Below are positions 1 through 5,346 of a DNA stretch of 5,346 nt, in pieces (the first letter of the stretch is position 1; each line of letters begins with the position of its first letter). The stretch is from NCBI GenBank assembly GCA_030043395.1, contig JASHXW010000276.1, forward strand, positions 1 through 5,346. Reading direction: 5' to 3'. A program made the position numbers and the translations under genes. The notes below the pieces were generated by a model. It searched no databases, was not told the DNA's origin, and saw only the letters and a program-made list of their open reading frames with translations. Origin of the DNA: Streptosporangiaceae bacterium. Lineage in GTDB: Bacteria; Actinomycetota; Actinomycetes; Streptosporangiales; Streptosporangiaceae.

Positions 1-266
1 GTCATGTGCTTGGCGTAGAACACGGTCTTGCCCGCCGGCAGCGGACCGGAGGCGAGGCCGTCGATTACCTCGGGCCAGTCCGTCGGCATGGAGCGCATGA
101 TCTCCTCGCGGCCCGGATGCGCGATCCCGGTCCTGGCCAGGTAATAGCCGTAGAGCGGCTCGTCGACCACGACCGTGTCAGCCCTGTTGCCGAAGGAGTA
201 CATCAGGGCGGTGGACAGCGTTCTTGGGCCGGACCACATGGCGATCCTGGCGACCTCGTCAGCCAC
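1..266 (-). CDS. Sulfotransferase-like P-loop protein, N-terminal part (runs off left edge)
   Basis: The first 88 residues are visible and the gene continues beyond position 1. The start is read as MADEVARIAMWSGPRTLSTA. The short strand RIAMWSGPR followed by TLSTALMYSFGNR (residues 7-28) resembles the phosphosulfate-binding loop of the bacterial sulfotransferase family (SGPRNxST type), and VVVDEPLY (32-39) and HPGREE (50-55) match further blocks I associate with that family. Such proteins are assumed to use PAPS-like donors, but many members are uncharacterised, so the substrate is unknown. The GTG at 266 is preferred over the ATG at 239 because the latter would delete the beta-strand before the loop. 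No convincing Shine-Dalgarno sequence precedes the GTG. The gene lies 73 nt downstream of mscR on the same strand, so it may share its transcript. It has no complete start-to-stop frame here because it is cut by the window edge, but the reading frame is open throughout. Confidence 0.82.
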   Translation of the reverse strand, partial: MADEVARIAMWSGPRTLSTALMYSFGNRADTVVVDEPLYGYYLARTGIAHPGREEIMRSMPTDWPEVIDGLASGPLPAGKTVFYAKHM

Positions 267-336
267 GGCAGGCGATCTTGTCAGGCACGGCGGGCGACCC
301 CATCAGCCAAGGCGGGCGGCGGCCTCAGGCACGGCA
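249..336. repeat. Four tandem degenerate 22-bp repeats at a gene start
   Basis: Four contiguous 22-bp units occupy 249-270, 271-292, 293-314 and 315-336 with no spacer. Relative to the first unit the others match at 18, 18 and 17 of 22 positions. On the plus strand GGCG (positions 1-4), TCAG (11-14), CA (16-17) and GGC (19-21) are invariant. Read on the coding (minus) strand, each unit contains GTG or TTG followed two bases later by TGA. The GTG of the 249-270 unit is the likely start codon of the sulfotransferase-like gene. The array fills nearly all of the gap after the mscR stop codon. Confidence 0.85.
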
Positions 337-339
337 GCC

Positions 340-1425
340 TCAGAGCGTGACCACGCTACGCAATACCTCGCCTCGCTGCATCTTCGCGAACGCCTCCTCT
401 ACGGCATCGAGCGCGATGGTCTCGGACACGAACTTCTCCAGCGGCAGCCGCCCGCCCAGGTGCAGGTCGGTCAGCATCGGGAAGTCGCGGTCGGGGAGGC
501 AGTCGCCGTACCAGGACGACTTCAGCGAGCCACCACGGCCGAACACGTCAAGCAGCGGAAGCTCGAGCTGCATCTCGGGCGTGGGCACGCCGACAAGCAC
601 AACGGTCCCCGCCAGGTCCCTGCCGTAGAACGCCTGCTTGTACGTCTCAGGCCGTCCCACCGCCTCGATCACGACGTCAGCGCCGTTGCCTTCGGTGAGC
701 TCCCTGATCTTCTCGACCGGGTCGGTCTCCCGGCTGTTGATCGTGTCCGTGGCTCCGAGTTCGCGCGCCCAGGTCAGCTTGCGCTCGTCGATGTCGACTC
801 CGATGATCTTGCGCGCCCCGGCGAGACGGGCGCCGAGGATGGCCGCGCAGCCGACTCCGCCGCAGCCGATGACCGCGACCGAGTCACCGCGCCCGACCTG
901 CCCGGTGTTCAGCGCAGCGCCGAGGCCGGCCATCACGCCGCAGCCGAGCAGCCCGGCTACCTCGGGCTTGACCTTCGGGCTGACCTTCGTGCACTGCCCG
1001 GCGGCGACCAGCGTCTTCTCCACGAAAGCGCCGATGCCCAGCGCGGGGGAGAGCACGGTGCCGTCAGCGAGCGTCATCTTCTGCCTGGCGTTGTGCGTGT
1101 TGAAGCAGTACCAGGGCCGCCCGCGCCGGCAGGCACGGCACTGCCCGCAGACCGCGCGCCAGTTGAGGATGACGAAATCGCCCGCCTCGAGCCCGGTGAC
1201 GTCCTCACCGACCGACTCGACTACCCCGGCAGCCTCGTGCCCGAGAAGGTAGGGGAAGTCGTCGCCAATGCCGCCTTCCCGGTAATGCAGGTCCGTGTGG
1301 CAGACGCCGCACGCCTGGACGCGGACCAGTGCCTCGCCGGGACCGGGGTCGGGCACCACGATCGTGGTCAGCTCAACCGGTGCGCCCTTCTCCCGGGCGA
1401 TGACGCCCTTGACCTCATGTGCCAT
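340..1425 (-). CDS. mscR: S-(hydroxymethyl)mycothiol dehydrogenase / S-nitrosomycothiol reductase (zinc, NAD-dependent)
   Basis: This 361-residue medium-chain zinc alcohol dehydrogenase oxidises the adduct formed by formaldehyde and mycothiol to S-formylmycothiol in the cytoplasm. Family members also reduce S-nitrosomycothiol. Catalytic zinc ligands are seen as C42 in CGVCHTD, H63-E64 in LGHEAAG and C162 in [11 protein letters not shown]. The structural zinc site is C93, C96, C99 and C107. The Rossmann motif GCGGVG lies at 187-192, and D211 in GVDID fits NAD preference. The length equals that of known mycothiol-dependent enzymes. The ATG at 1425 was chosen over an in-frame ATG at 1458 because AGAGAGG lies 9 nt before it and homologues begin near MAHEVKGVI. 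The gene follows the membrane protein gene by 45 nt and precedes the sulfotransferase-like gene by 73 nt, which suggests co-transcription. A generic zinc alcohol dehydrogenase is the alternative, but the overall sequence points to the mycothiol group. Confidence 0.93.
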   Translation of the reverse strand: MAHEVKGVIAREKGAPVELTTIVVPDPGPGEALVRVQACGVCHTDLHYREGGIGDDFPYLLGHEAAGVVESVGEDVTGLEAGDFVILNWRAVCGQCRACRRGRPWYCFNTHNARQKMTLADGTVLSPALGIGAFVEKTLVAAGQCTKVSPKVKPEVAGLLGCGVMAGLGAALNTGQVGRGDSVAVIGCGGVGCAAILGARLAGARKIIGVDIDERKLTWARELGATDTINSRETDPVEKIRELTEGNGADVVIEAVGRPETYKQAFYGRDLAGTVVLVGVPTPEMQLELPLLDVFGRGGSLKSSWYGDCLPDRDFPMLTDLHLGGRLPLEKFVSETIALDAVEEAFAKMQRGEVLRSVVTL

Positions 1426-1434
1426 CGATTTATG

Positions 1435-1441
1435 CCTCTCT
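1435..1441 (-). promoter_or_regulatory. Ribosome binding site of mscR
   Basis: On the minus strand AGAGAGG lies 9 nt before the ATG at 1425. It decides against the in-frame upstream ATG at 1458, which would place this site inside the coding sequence. Confidence 0.7.
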
Positions 1442-1470
1442 TCGCATAACAAGCTCATCCCCGAACTCGA

Positions 1471-2157
1471 TCACCGCCGGCCAGCGGCACGGTAGGCAGC
1501 TTGGTCAACCGTGCCTGTTGCCGACGTGGGCGATGATACGGATCCGCGCTTGCGGACGAGCACCGCGACCGTCACATTAGGCGGCGCCAGGGCGCGGAAG
1601 CGCTGCCGGAGTTCGTCGACGGTGACGTTGTGCAGGCGGAGCTGGTAGCGGAGCGGCCTGCCCCGTGGCGTGATGACTCCGGTGGGCTGCAGCACGTACC
1701 AGAACGGGATGATGAGCAGCACGCCCTGCCAGAACGTCCGCAACGGGTTGCTCGGGTAGCCGCGCAGGACCAGCGAGGCGTCCGGCCCCAGGATGAACTC
1801 GACCCGCGCGCCGCCCCATCGCTTGGCTATCCGCACCTTCTCCAGCTGCTGCCAGGGAAGGTACCTGACCTCCCTGCGGTTGCTGCCGCGCCGGCGGGTG
1901 GAGGCTGGCAGGCCGATCCATACTCCGTTTTCGTCGGCGGTGAACGCGCGGGTGGTGATGACGGAGAGCACGCAGACGAAAGTGAGCATCGCCACGACCA
2001 ACCCCGCGGCCGAGGTGACCCTGAACCACAGCGGCAGCCAGTCGGCGAACTCAAGCAGAGCTAGTGCTATCGCGCACCAGAACGGGGCTAGCCACAGATA
2101 GCCACGCGGAAAGATTGTCGATGGCCCGAGGACCGGCGCAGAAAGCCCATCCGCCAT
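1471..2157 (-). CDS. Small membrane protein with bacterial PH-like domain
   Basis: This is a 228-residue protein of unknown specific function. Two hydrophobic helices are visible, roughly 20-42 (LWLAPFWCAIALALLEF) and 47-69 (LVVAMLTFVCVLSVITT). They are followed by a stretch with the look of a bacterial PH (bPH) domain: AFTADENGVWIGLP (71-84), then LPWQQLEKVRI (100-110) and alternating strands up to about residue 131. A third hydrophobic segment (141-157) may be a re-entrant or membrane-lying helix. The C-terminus is basic and Ser/Thr-rich. The ATG at 2157 is selected because GAGGAG stands 6 nt upstream. A longer frame starting with TTG at 2229 would cross the intergenic palindrome and is disfavoured. 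The gene is first in the leftward cluster, 45 nt before mscR, which suggests but does not prove a functional link. No catalytic residues were recognised. Confidence 0.8.
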   Translation of the reverse strand: MADGLSAPVLGPSTIFPRGYLWLAPFWCAIALALLEFADWLPLWFRVTSAAGLVVAMLTFVCVLSVITTRAFTADENGVWIGLPASTRRRGSNRREVRYLPWQQLEKVRIAKRWGGARVEFILGPDASLVLRGYPSNPLRTFWQGVLLIIPFWYVLQPTGVITPRGRPLRYQLRLHNVTVDELRQRFRALAPPNVTVAVLVRKRGSVSSPTSATGTVDQAAYRAAGRR

Positions 2158-2163
2158 GGGTCG

Positions 2164-2169
2164 CTCCTC
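2164..2169 (-). promoter_or_regulatory. Ribosome binding site of the PH-like membrane protein gene
   Basis: GAGGAG on the minus strand lies 6 nt before the ATG at 2157. It sets the start at the MADGLS methionine and not at upstream in-frame codons. Confidence 0.75.
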
Positions 2170-2212
2170 AATTGATGGGCGCACGATCGGCGCGATGTAA
2201 TCGTCCATCCAC

Positions 2213-2226
2213 CGGACTGCAGTCCG
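2213..2226. promoter_or_regulatory. Perfect 14-bp palindrome, candidate operator
   Basis: CGGACTGCAGTCCG is identical to its own reverse complement and lies 55 bp upstream of the minus-strand start at 2157. It is a typical size for a dimeric repressor site. It is in the divergent promoter region, so it could control the mscR cluster. No regulator gene is in the window and the assignment is inference. Confidence 0.45.
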
Positions 2227-2397
2227 CAAGTGAGGTGCTTGTGATGATTTCGGCTGACCGTCACCGGATCGCTCAGGCGGTACTCTCGCGGCGCGACACG
2301 AGGTCGCATCTCCGTGATCGTCAGACGAGCATGCCCAACATGCCGCATGATGGATGCGACATCGGCGCGGTCGGCGGCGGACAGACGGCCGGTACTC

Positions 2398-2404
2398 AGG
2401 AGGT
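2398..2404 (+). promoter_or_regulatory. Strong ribosome binding site of the 689-residue membrane protein
   Basis: AGGAGGT is a near-perfect anti-Shine-Dalgarno complement ending 9 nt before the ATG at 2414. It makes that ATG the start and excludes the ATG at 2354, which would add 20 arginine-rich residues. Confidence 0.8.
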
Positions 2405-2413
2405 CAACGGCGA

Positions 2414-4483
2414 ATGCCGAAGCGAGGCAAGGATCGCCGGTCTGACCGTGATCAGGGCTTCGGGCCCGACTCTAGCGGTGGCCTGAACTCCGGCGACGAG
2501 GACTACGACTGGATTCGTTATCTCGGCGACGGCCGGTCTTCTTCTGAGTCTTCCGCCGCTCCGTCCGGGGCGCCCGCTGCGCCGACGGCGAACTTGCCGC
2601 GACGAGACCTCCAAAGCACGGGCCTGCAGTCGAGTAGTGGTGGCAGTAGCTGGGGGAGTGGCGGCGGCAGCCGGGAGAACGGCAGTGGTGGCGGCGGTGG
2701 CCTGAGCAGGCGGGCCGAGTCGCCGGCAGCTGCGATGACCGGCTTGGCTACTCGCCCGGCCAGTTATGCCGACAGTCCGTCTCGGCCGGCGGGTGGTTTC
2801 CCGGCCGGCTCGGCCGGCCGGGAAACCACCCGCGTAGCGGACCAGTCCTCCGGGCGCAAGATCGACTTCGACGACTACGCAGCCCCGCTCTACTCCGACC
2901 AGGGCAGCGCTCAGCCGGCCGGGCGGACTTCGGACCAGCGCTGGCTGGACTCCGACGTCTACTCTCGGCCCCTGTATGACACCGGAACCGGGACAGCCGT
3001 AGGCGACCGGAGGCAAACTGGCCCGCACCGGAGCCCCGCTCCGAGCCGGCCCGAGTCACCGGACTGGCTGGATCACGCCGCTCCTAGCACCGATCCGGGC
3101 GCCGGTCGGGGTCGGTCGGTCGCTCCTGGCTGGCCCGATCACGCGACCGGTCCGAACCGGGCCGCCGAACCCGAGTGGGCGGCGCAGGCCTCAGGGTCTG
3201 CTACCACGGCATGGCCGGAAAGCCCGGCCTTGCCAGACCGGGCTAGTGGCCAGGGTCGCCAGGCGGCGCCGACGCATGCCGATCTCGATGTGATGCTGGC
3301 GGGCCTGGAGCGGGAGTCAGCGCCATCCGCCCTGGACCGAGGCGAGGCGCTGGATCGCCGCAGCCGCACTTCGATCCCAGGTCGTCACGGCCGCGATTCC
3401 GGACCGGATCGATCTGCGCCGGATGAGGCGACTGGGCCGACCGGGCCGAACGGGACGACCGGCTCAAGTGGAGCCGTTAACGCCTATCGCCGCGCCTGGC
3501 CAGACAACATTGACGACCTGCTGGACGGCAATCGAACGGATCGTCCCGCCAAGGCCGACCGGGCGCCTGATCGCTCGACCCGCACGGCGGCGTTGCTGCG
3601 TACTCAGCGGACGGGCACGCCAGCTTCTGACGATGATGACGACGATCTCGACGCCGACACTGATACCGGCCTGCGCCGGGCCGACACGGCGAAGCGTTCC
3701 GCCGGTGCTGGCCGGACGTCGCACGGCGGGCGGAAGGCCAGCCGGAAGCGACCAGCCACTCGGCCGGCTAGCCGGCGCCCGAGCAGCGTCAAGGATTCGG
3801 CCAGCTCGCGGGCCGCGACTGATTCTGTCGTCGGCCCCTCGGGCGCCGAGACCGCTGCAAGCTCGTTGGCGCGCGCAACCGCGCCCGGTAAGCGCGCGGG
3901 AACACTGTCGCGCCGCAAGACGGTCCGCCTGCTGGGACGGCTGCCGCGCAAGCTGCGAATCATCGCCGGATCGGCCATTGTCGTCTTGGTGGTCGGTGTG
4001 GTCGCTTTCTTCTTGCTGCCCACGCCGACCCACGTGATCTCGGCGCCTGACACGCTCGGCGGCTTCGTCGTGCAGCCGACGCTGGCGCAGTCGACGGCGC
4101 AGGATCTGAAGCAGAAGATCATCGCGGGCGCCTCCGGCGAGGTGAAGAACGTCGTCGCGGCGGTCTACGAGAAGAAGGCGGGTCCGGGCACGAGCACTGG
4201 GCCTCAGGTTATGGTGTTCATCGGCGGCAACCTGACCGGCGGGATGTCAGCGACCAGCCTGATCAGCGCCTACAAGGCGGAACTGCACGGAGCGTTCACG
4301 ACGAGTGCAGGGAAGCTCGGCGGACTGGCAGCATGCGCGCCAGGTCAGCACGGCGGGCCGTCCGAGTGTGCCTGGGCAGACAGCGACACCTTCGGGGTGG
4401 TCGTTTCAGCCTCGCTAAGCGCCAACGCGCTGGCAGTCGAGATGCGGTCTATGCGCCCCTTGGTCGAGCACACCTCGCGCTGA
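2414..4483 (+). CDS. Disordered single-pass membrane protein with exported C-terminal domain, function unknown
   Basis: This 689-residue protein was not matched to a named family. It begins MPKRGKDRRSDRD and carries DYDWIRYLGDGR at 30-41, a compact aromatic motif in an otherwise disordered Ser/Gly/Pro/Asp/Arg-rich region reaching about residue 500. Within that region are two PLY motifs (DYAAPLYSD near 154-162, VYSRPLYDT near 182-190), four spaced Trp motifs (W218, W240, W255, W267), a six-Asp run at 406-411 and a strongly basic stretch (about 425-515). One transmembrane helix follows (about 516-537, IIAGSAIVVLVVGVVAFFLL). The basic flank implies a cytoplasmic N-terminus and an exported C-terminal domain of about 150 residues, with C641 and C652 able to form a disulfide and DTFGVVVSASLSANAL near the end. 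I recall similar C-terminal domains in hypothetical actinomycete proteins. The start is set by AGGAGGT upstream. The gene converges with the surface protein gene 40 bp away. Confidence 0.88.
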   Translation: MPKRGKDRRSDRDQGFGPDSSGGLNSGDEDYDWIRYLGDGRSSSESSAAPSGAPAAPTANLPRRDLQSTGLQSSSGGSSWGSGGGSRENGSGGGGGLSRRAESPAAAMTGLATRPASYADSPSRPAGGFPAGSAGRETTRVADQSSGRKIDFDDYAAPLYSDQGSAQPAGRTSDQRWLDSDVYSRPLYDTGTGTAVGDRRQTGPHRSPAPSRPESPDWLDHAAPSTDPGAGRGRSVAPGWPDHATGPNRAAEPEWAAQASGSATTAWPESPALPDRASGQGRQAAPTHADLDVMLAGLERESAPSALDRGEALDRRSRTSIPGRHGRDSGPDRSAPDEATGPTGPNGTTGSSGAVNAYRRAWPDNIDDLLDGNRTDRPAKADRAPDRSTRTAALLRTQRTGTPASDDDDDDLDADTDTGLRRADTAKRSAGAGRTSHGGRKASRKRPATRPASRRPSSVKDSASSRAATDSVVGPSGAETAASSLARATAPGKRAGTLSRRKTVRLLGRLPRKLRIIAGSAIVVLVVGVVAFFLLPTPTHVISAPDTLGGFVVQPTLAQSTAQDLKQKIIAGASGEVKNVVAAVYEKKAGPGTSTGPQVMVFIGGNLTGGMSATSLISAYKAELHGAFTTSAGKLGGLAACAPGQHGGPSECAWADSDTFGVVVSASLSANALAVEMRSMRPLVEHTSR
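2789..2833. repeat. Perfect 21-bp inverted repeat with 3-nt loop, inside a coding region
   Basis: The left arm at 2789-2809 and right arm at 2813-2833 are exact reverse complements, separated only by TCG. The stem starts GCGGGTGGTTTCCC and is capped by GGCCGGC/GCCGGCC. Flanking bases (G2788, G2834) do not pair. In frame it encodes residues 126-140 (AGGFPAGSAGRETTR) of the disordered part of the membrane protein. No T-run follows, so it is not a standard terminator. Confidence 0.95.
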
Positions 4484-4498
4484 AGTCCTGGCTGGCTT

Positions 4499-4511
4499 CG
4501 TCCGGCGGACG
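4499..4511. terminator. Weak hairpin in the convergent gap
   Basis: CGTCC and GGACG form a 5-bp stem around GGC in the middle of the 40-bp gap between the two convergent stop codons (4483 and 4524). There is no T-tract on either strand, so this is at best a weak bidirectional stop. Position is the main argument. Confidence 0.22.
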
Positions 4512-4523
4512 CGAACCTCAGGC

Positions 4524-5346
4524 TTAGGCCTGGTCGGAAGGTGTTGCGGGCTCGGGGTGGGGAGCTTCGCCACCTGAGGAGCTGGCGGATGACCCGGCCC
4601 CTTGCGGCCTGCGGAGCTGCAGCCGTGCCATGACCATCGTGATGGCCGCCGCGAGCACCGCGAGCGCGGCAAGCTGCCCGCCGATGAGGTGCGTGTCGAG
4701 TGGCAGGGCTGAGTTGGTCACGTCCGCGAGATCGCGACCCTGAGCTCCATGGCCGGAGGCAGATGGGCTCGGCGTCACGACCGGGAAGAGGTTGTTCAGG
4801 CTGCCGGGTGACACGGTCGTCGAGGGGAAGCCCGAGAAGTTCGACGCCGGCAGGGTCTCAGTGGACGTCGGAGTCGGGTTGGTCTCGCCAACCAGCGTGG
4901 TGATCGACGCGTCCGCGGGCGACCGGTTCGTGGCCGTCACCGTGATCCTGAGCGTGATCTGGTGACCGGCGGTCGCTGAGCTGCGCACCTTGTCGGCGAC
5001 GACCAGCTCGTACGCCGCGTTCGCTGACACCGACCCGATCTTGCACGAAGTGCTGTGCTTGACCGGGCACAGCGTGAAGGTCGGGGTGTCCATCTGACTT
5101 GAGGTGGACGAAACTGTCGCCTTGACCCCGCTAGCCGCAGTCGTGCTCCAGACCCAGACCGAGTAGGTCATCGTGCCACCGGGCTTGGACTTCGACTCGT
5201 TCTTCACGATCTGAGTGCTGAGGCACAGCACCCCGGGGTTGTGCTGATGCGTCTTGGTGGGCGTGGGCGACGGGCTCGGCGACGGTGACTTGCTCTTGGA
5301 ATGCGAAGGGCTCGGCGAAGGGCTCGACGACTGAGACGGCGATGCT
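4524..5346 (-). CDS. Secreted, C-terminally membrane-anchored surface protein, 5' end missing
   Basis: The last 273 residues are visible and the frame stays open to the right edge, so the N-terminus and any signal peptide lie outside. The visible part opens with a Ser-Pro linker (about residues 1-30). Then comes a beta-rich domain (about 39-152) with TYSVWVWSTTAASGVKATVSS, FTLCPVKHSTSC and HQITLRITVTATN, resembling the DUF11-like or Ig-like domains of actinomycete surface proteins. C93 and C101 could pair, and C41 is a third cysteine. A Thr/Ser/Pro linker (about 157-210) leads to a hydrophobic helix (about 220-240, LIGGQLAALAVLAAAITMVMA), then RLQLRR and a Ser/Pro/Glu cytoplasmic tail ending PATPSDQA. 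This order gives an outside domain and an inside C-terminus. A GTG at 5231 is not the true start, because the upstream codons form an evident Ser-Pro linker. Function is unknown; adhesion or envelope structure is a guess. It is convergent with the 689-residue protein gene. Confidence 0.85.
   Translation of the reverse strand, partial: ASPSQSSSPSPSPSHSKSKSPSPSPSPTPTKTHQHNPGVLCLSTQIVKNESKSKPGGTMTYSVWVWSTTAASGVKATVSSTSSQMDTPTFTLCPVKHSTSCKIGSVSANAAYELVVADKVRSSATAGHQITLRITVTATNRSPADASITTLVGETNPTPTSTETLPASNFSGFPSTTVSPGSLNNLFPVVTPSPSASGHGAQGRDLADVTNSALPLDTHLIGGQLAALAVLAAAITMVMARLQLRRPQGAGSSASSSGGEAPHPEPATPSDQA
5253..5346 (-). repeat. Ser-Pro dipeptide-coding low-complexity tract
   Basis: The minus-strand frame reads repeated Ser-Pro pairs, with an interrupting HSKSK stretch and a PTPTK end. 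At DNA level GAGCCCTTCGC occurs twice in direct succession near 5305-5330. It codes for an extended linker, probably spanning cell-wall material, and such tracts vary in length through slippage. Confidence 0.7.

Larger units (their letters stand above)
2158..2413. other. Divergent intergenic region
   Basis: This 256-bp stretch separates two genes transcribed away from each other, so promoters for both directions should lie here. It contains the 14-bp palindrome at 2213-2226, a smaller inverted repeat (GCGAC at 2293-2297 with GTCGC at 2303-2307, 5-nt loop), and clustered CATGC/ATGC words around 2330-2358. No clear consensus -35/-10 pair was found on either strand. On the minus strand TTGCGG (read from 2229) followed after 18 nt by GACGAT is a weak candidate. 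I see no gene in it. Confidence 0.6.

Noticed and set aside
249..336. CRISPR array
   Set aside because: The 22-bp units are directly adjacent with no spacers, are degenerate and have no cas genes nearby.
175..1449. Long plus-strand open frame (424 codons) across the mscR region
   Set aside because: It is the antisense shadow of mscR, a frequent effect of high GC content. It lacks a recognisable domain, while the minus strand has all zinc and NAD motifs.
1426..1458. N-terminal extension of mscR by 11 residues from an ATG at 1458
   Set aside because: The extension overlaps the Shine-Dalgarno site for the ATG at 1425 and does not resemble family N-termini.
2354..2413. Upstream ATG for the 689-residue protein
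   Set aside because: It would put AGGAGGT inside the coding region and add an arginine-rich peptide with no ribosome binding site of its own.
2789..2840. Intrinsic terminator
   Set aside because: The stem is strong but is not followed by a T-run, and the reading frame continues through it for 1.6 kb.
3423..4122. Several 170-200 codon frames on both strands inside the disordered protein gene
   Set aside because: They are shifted or antisense readings of GC-rich low-complexity sequence, without ribosome binding sites or domain signals.
5229..5231. GTG at 5231 as the start of the surface protein
   Set aside because: The in-frame upstream codons to the window edge form a clear Ser-Pro linker, and starting at GTG would leave no signal peptide for a protein that is plainly exported.

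Overview
The window is high-GC DNA from an actinobacterium. Three things support this: a mycothiol-type formaldehyde dehydrogenase (mycothiol is an actinobacterial thiol), GTG/TTG starts with GC-rich third codon positions, and two membrane-anchored low-complexity proteins of a kind common in filamentous actinomycetes. I cannot fix the genus. Streptosporangiales or related lineages are only a guess from the look of the surface proteins.

Layout. Positions 1-2157 hold three genes read leftward on the minus strand, probably one transcription unit. They are a small PH-domain-like membrane protein (2157-1471), S-(hydroxymethyl)mycothiol dehydrogenase mscR (1425-340), and the 5' part of a sulfotransferase-like gene (266-1) that runs off the left edge. 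Between the last two lies a degenerate four-copy 22-bp tandem repeat (249-336). Its last copy supplies the start codon of the sulfotransferase-like gene. Positions 2158-2413 are a divergent intergenic region with a perfect 14-bp palindrome and a strong ribosome binding site. Rightward from 2414 to 4483 is a 689-residue protein with a long disordered cytoplasmic part, one transmembrane helix near its C-terminal third, and a roughly 150-residue exported domain. A perfect 21-bp inverted repeat sits inside its coding sequence. After a 40-bp convergent gap, the minus strand carries the 3' part of a secreted, C-terminally membrane-anchored surface protein (5346-4524) with a Ser-Pro linker and a beta-sandwich-like domain.

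How the genes fit together. MscR oxidises the formaldehyde-mycothiol adduct and can reduce S-nitrosomycothiol, so the left cluster may be a thiol or aldehyde detoxification unit. The membrane protein and the sulfotransferase-like protein have no demonstrated link to it beyond close, same-strand placement. The two right-hand genes look like independent envelope proteins. I see no mobile element, CRISPR array, tRNA or rRNA. The most unusual items are the start-duplicating tandem repeat before the sulfotransferase-like gene and the long perfect hairpin inside the 689-residue gene. Neither alone proves a new system.
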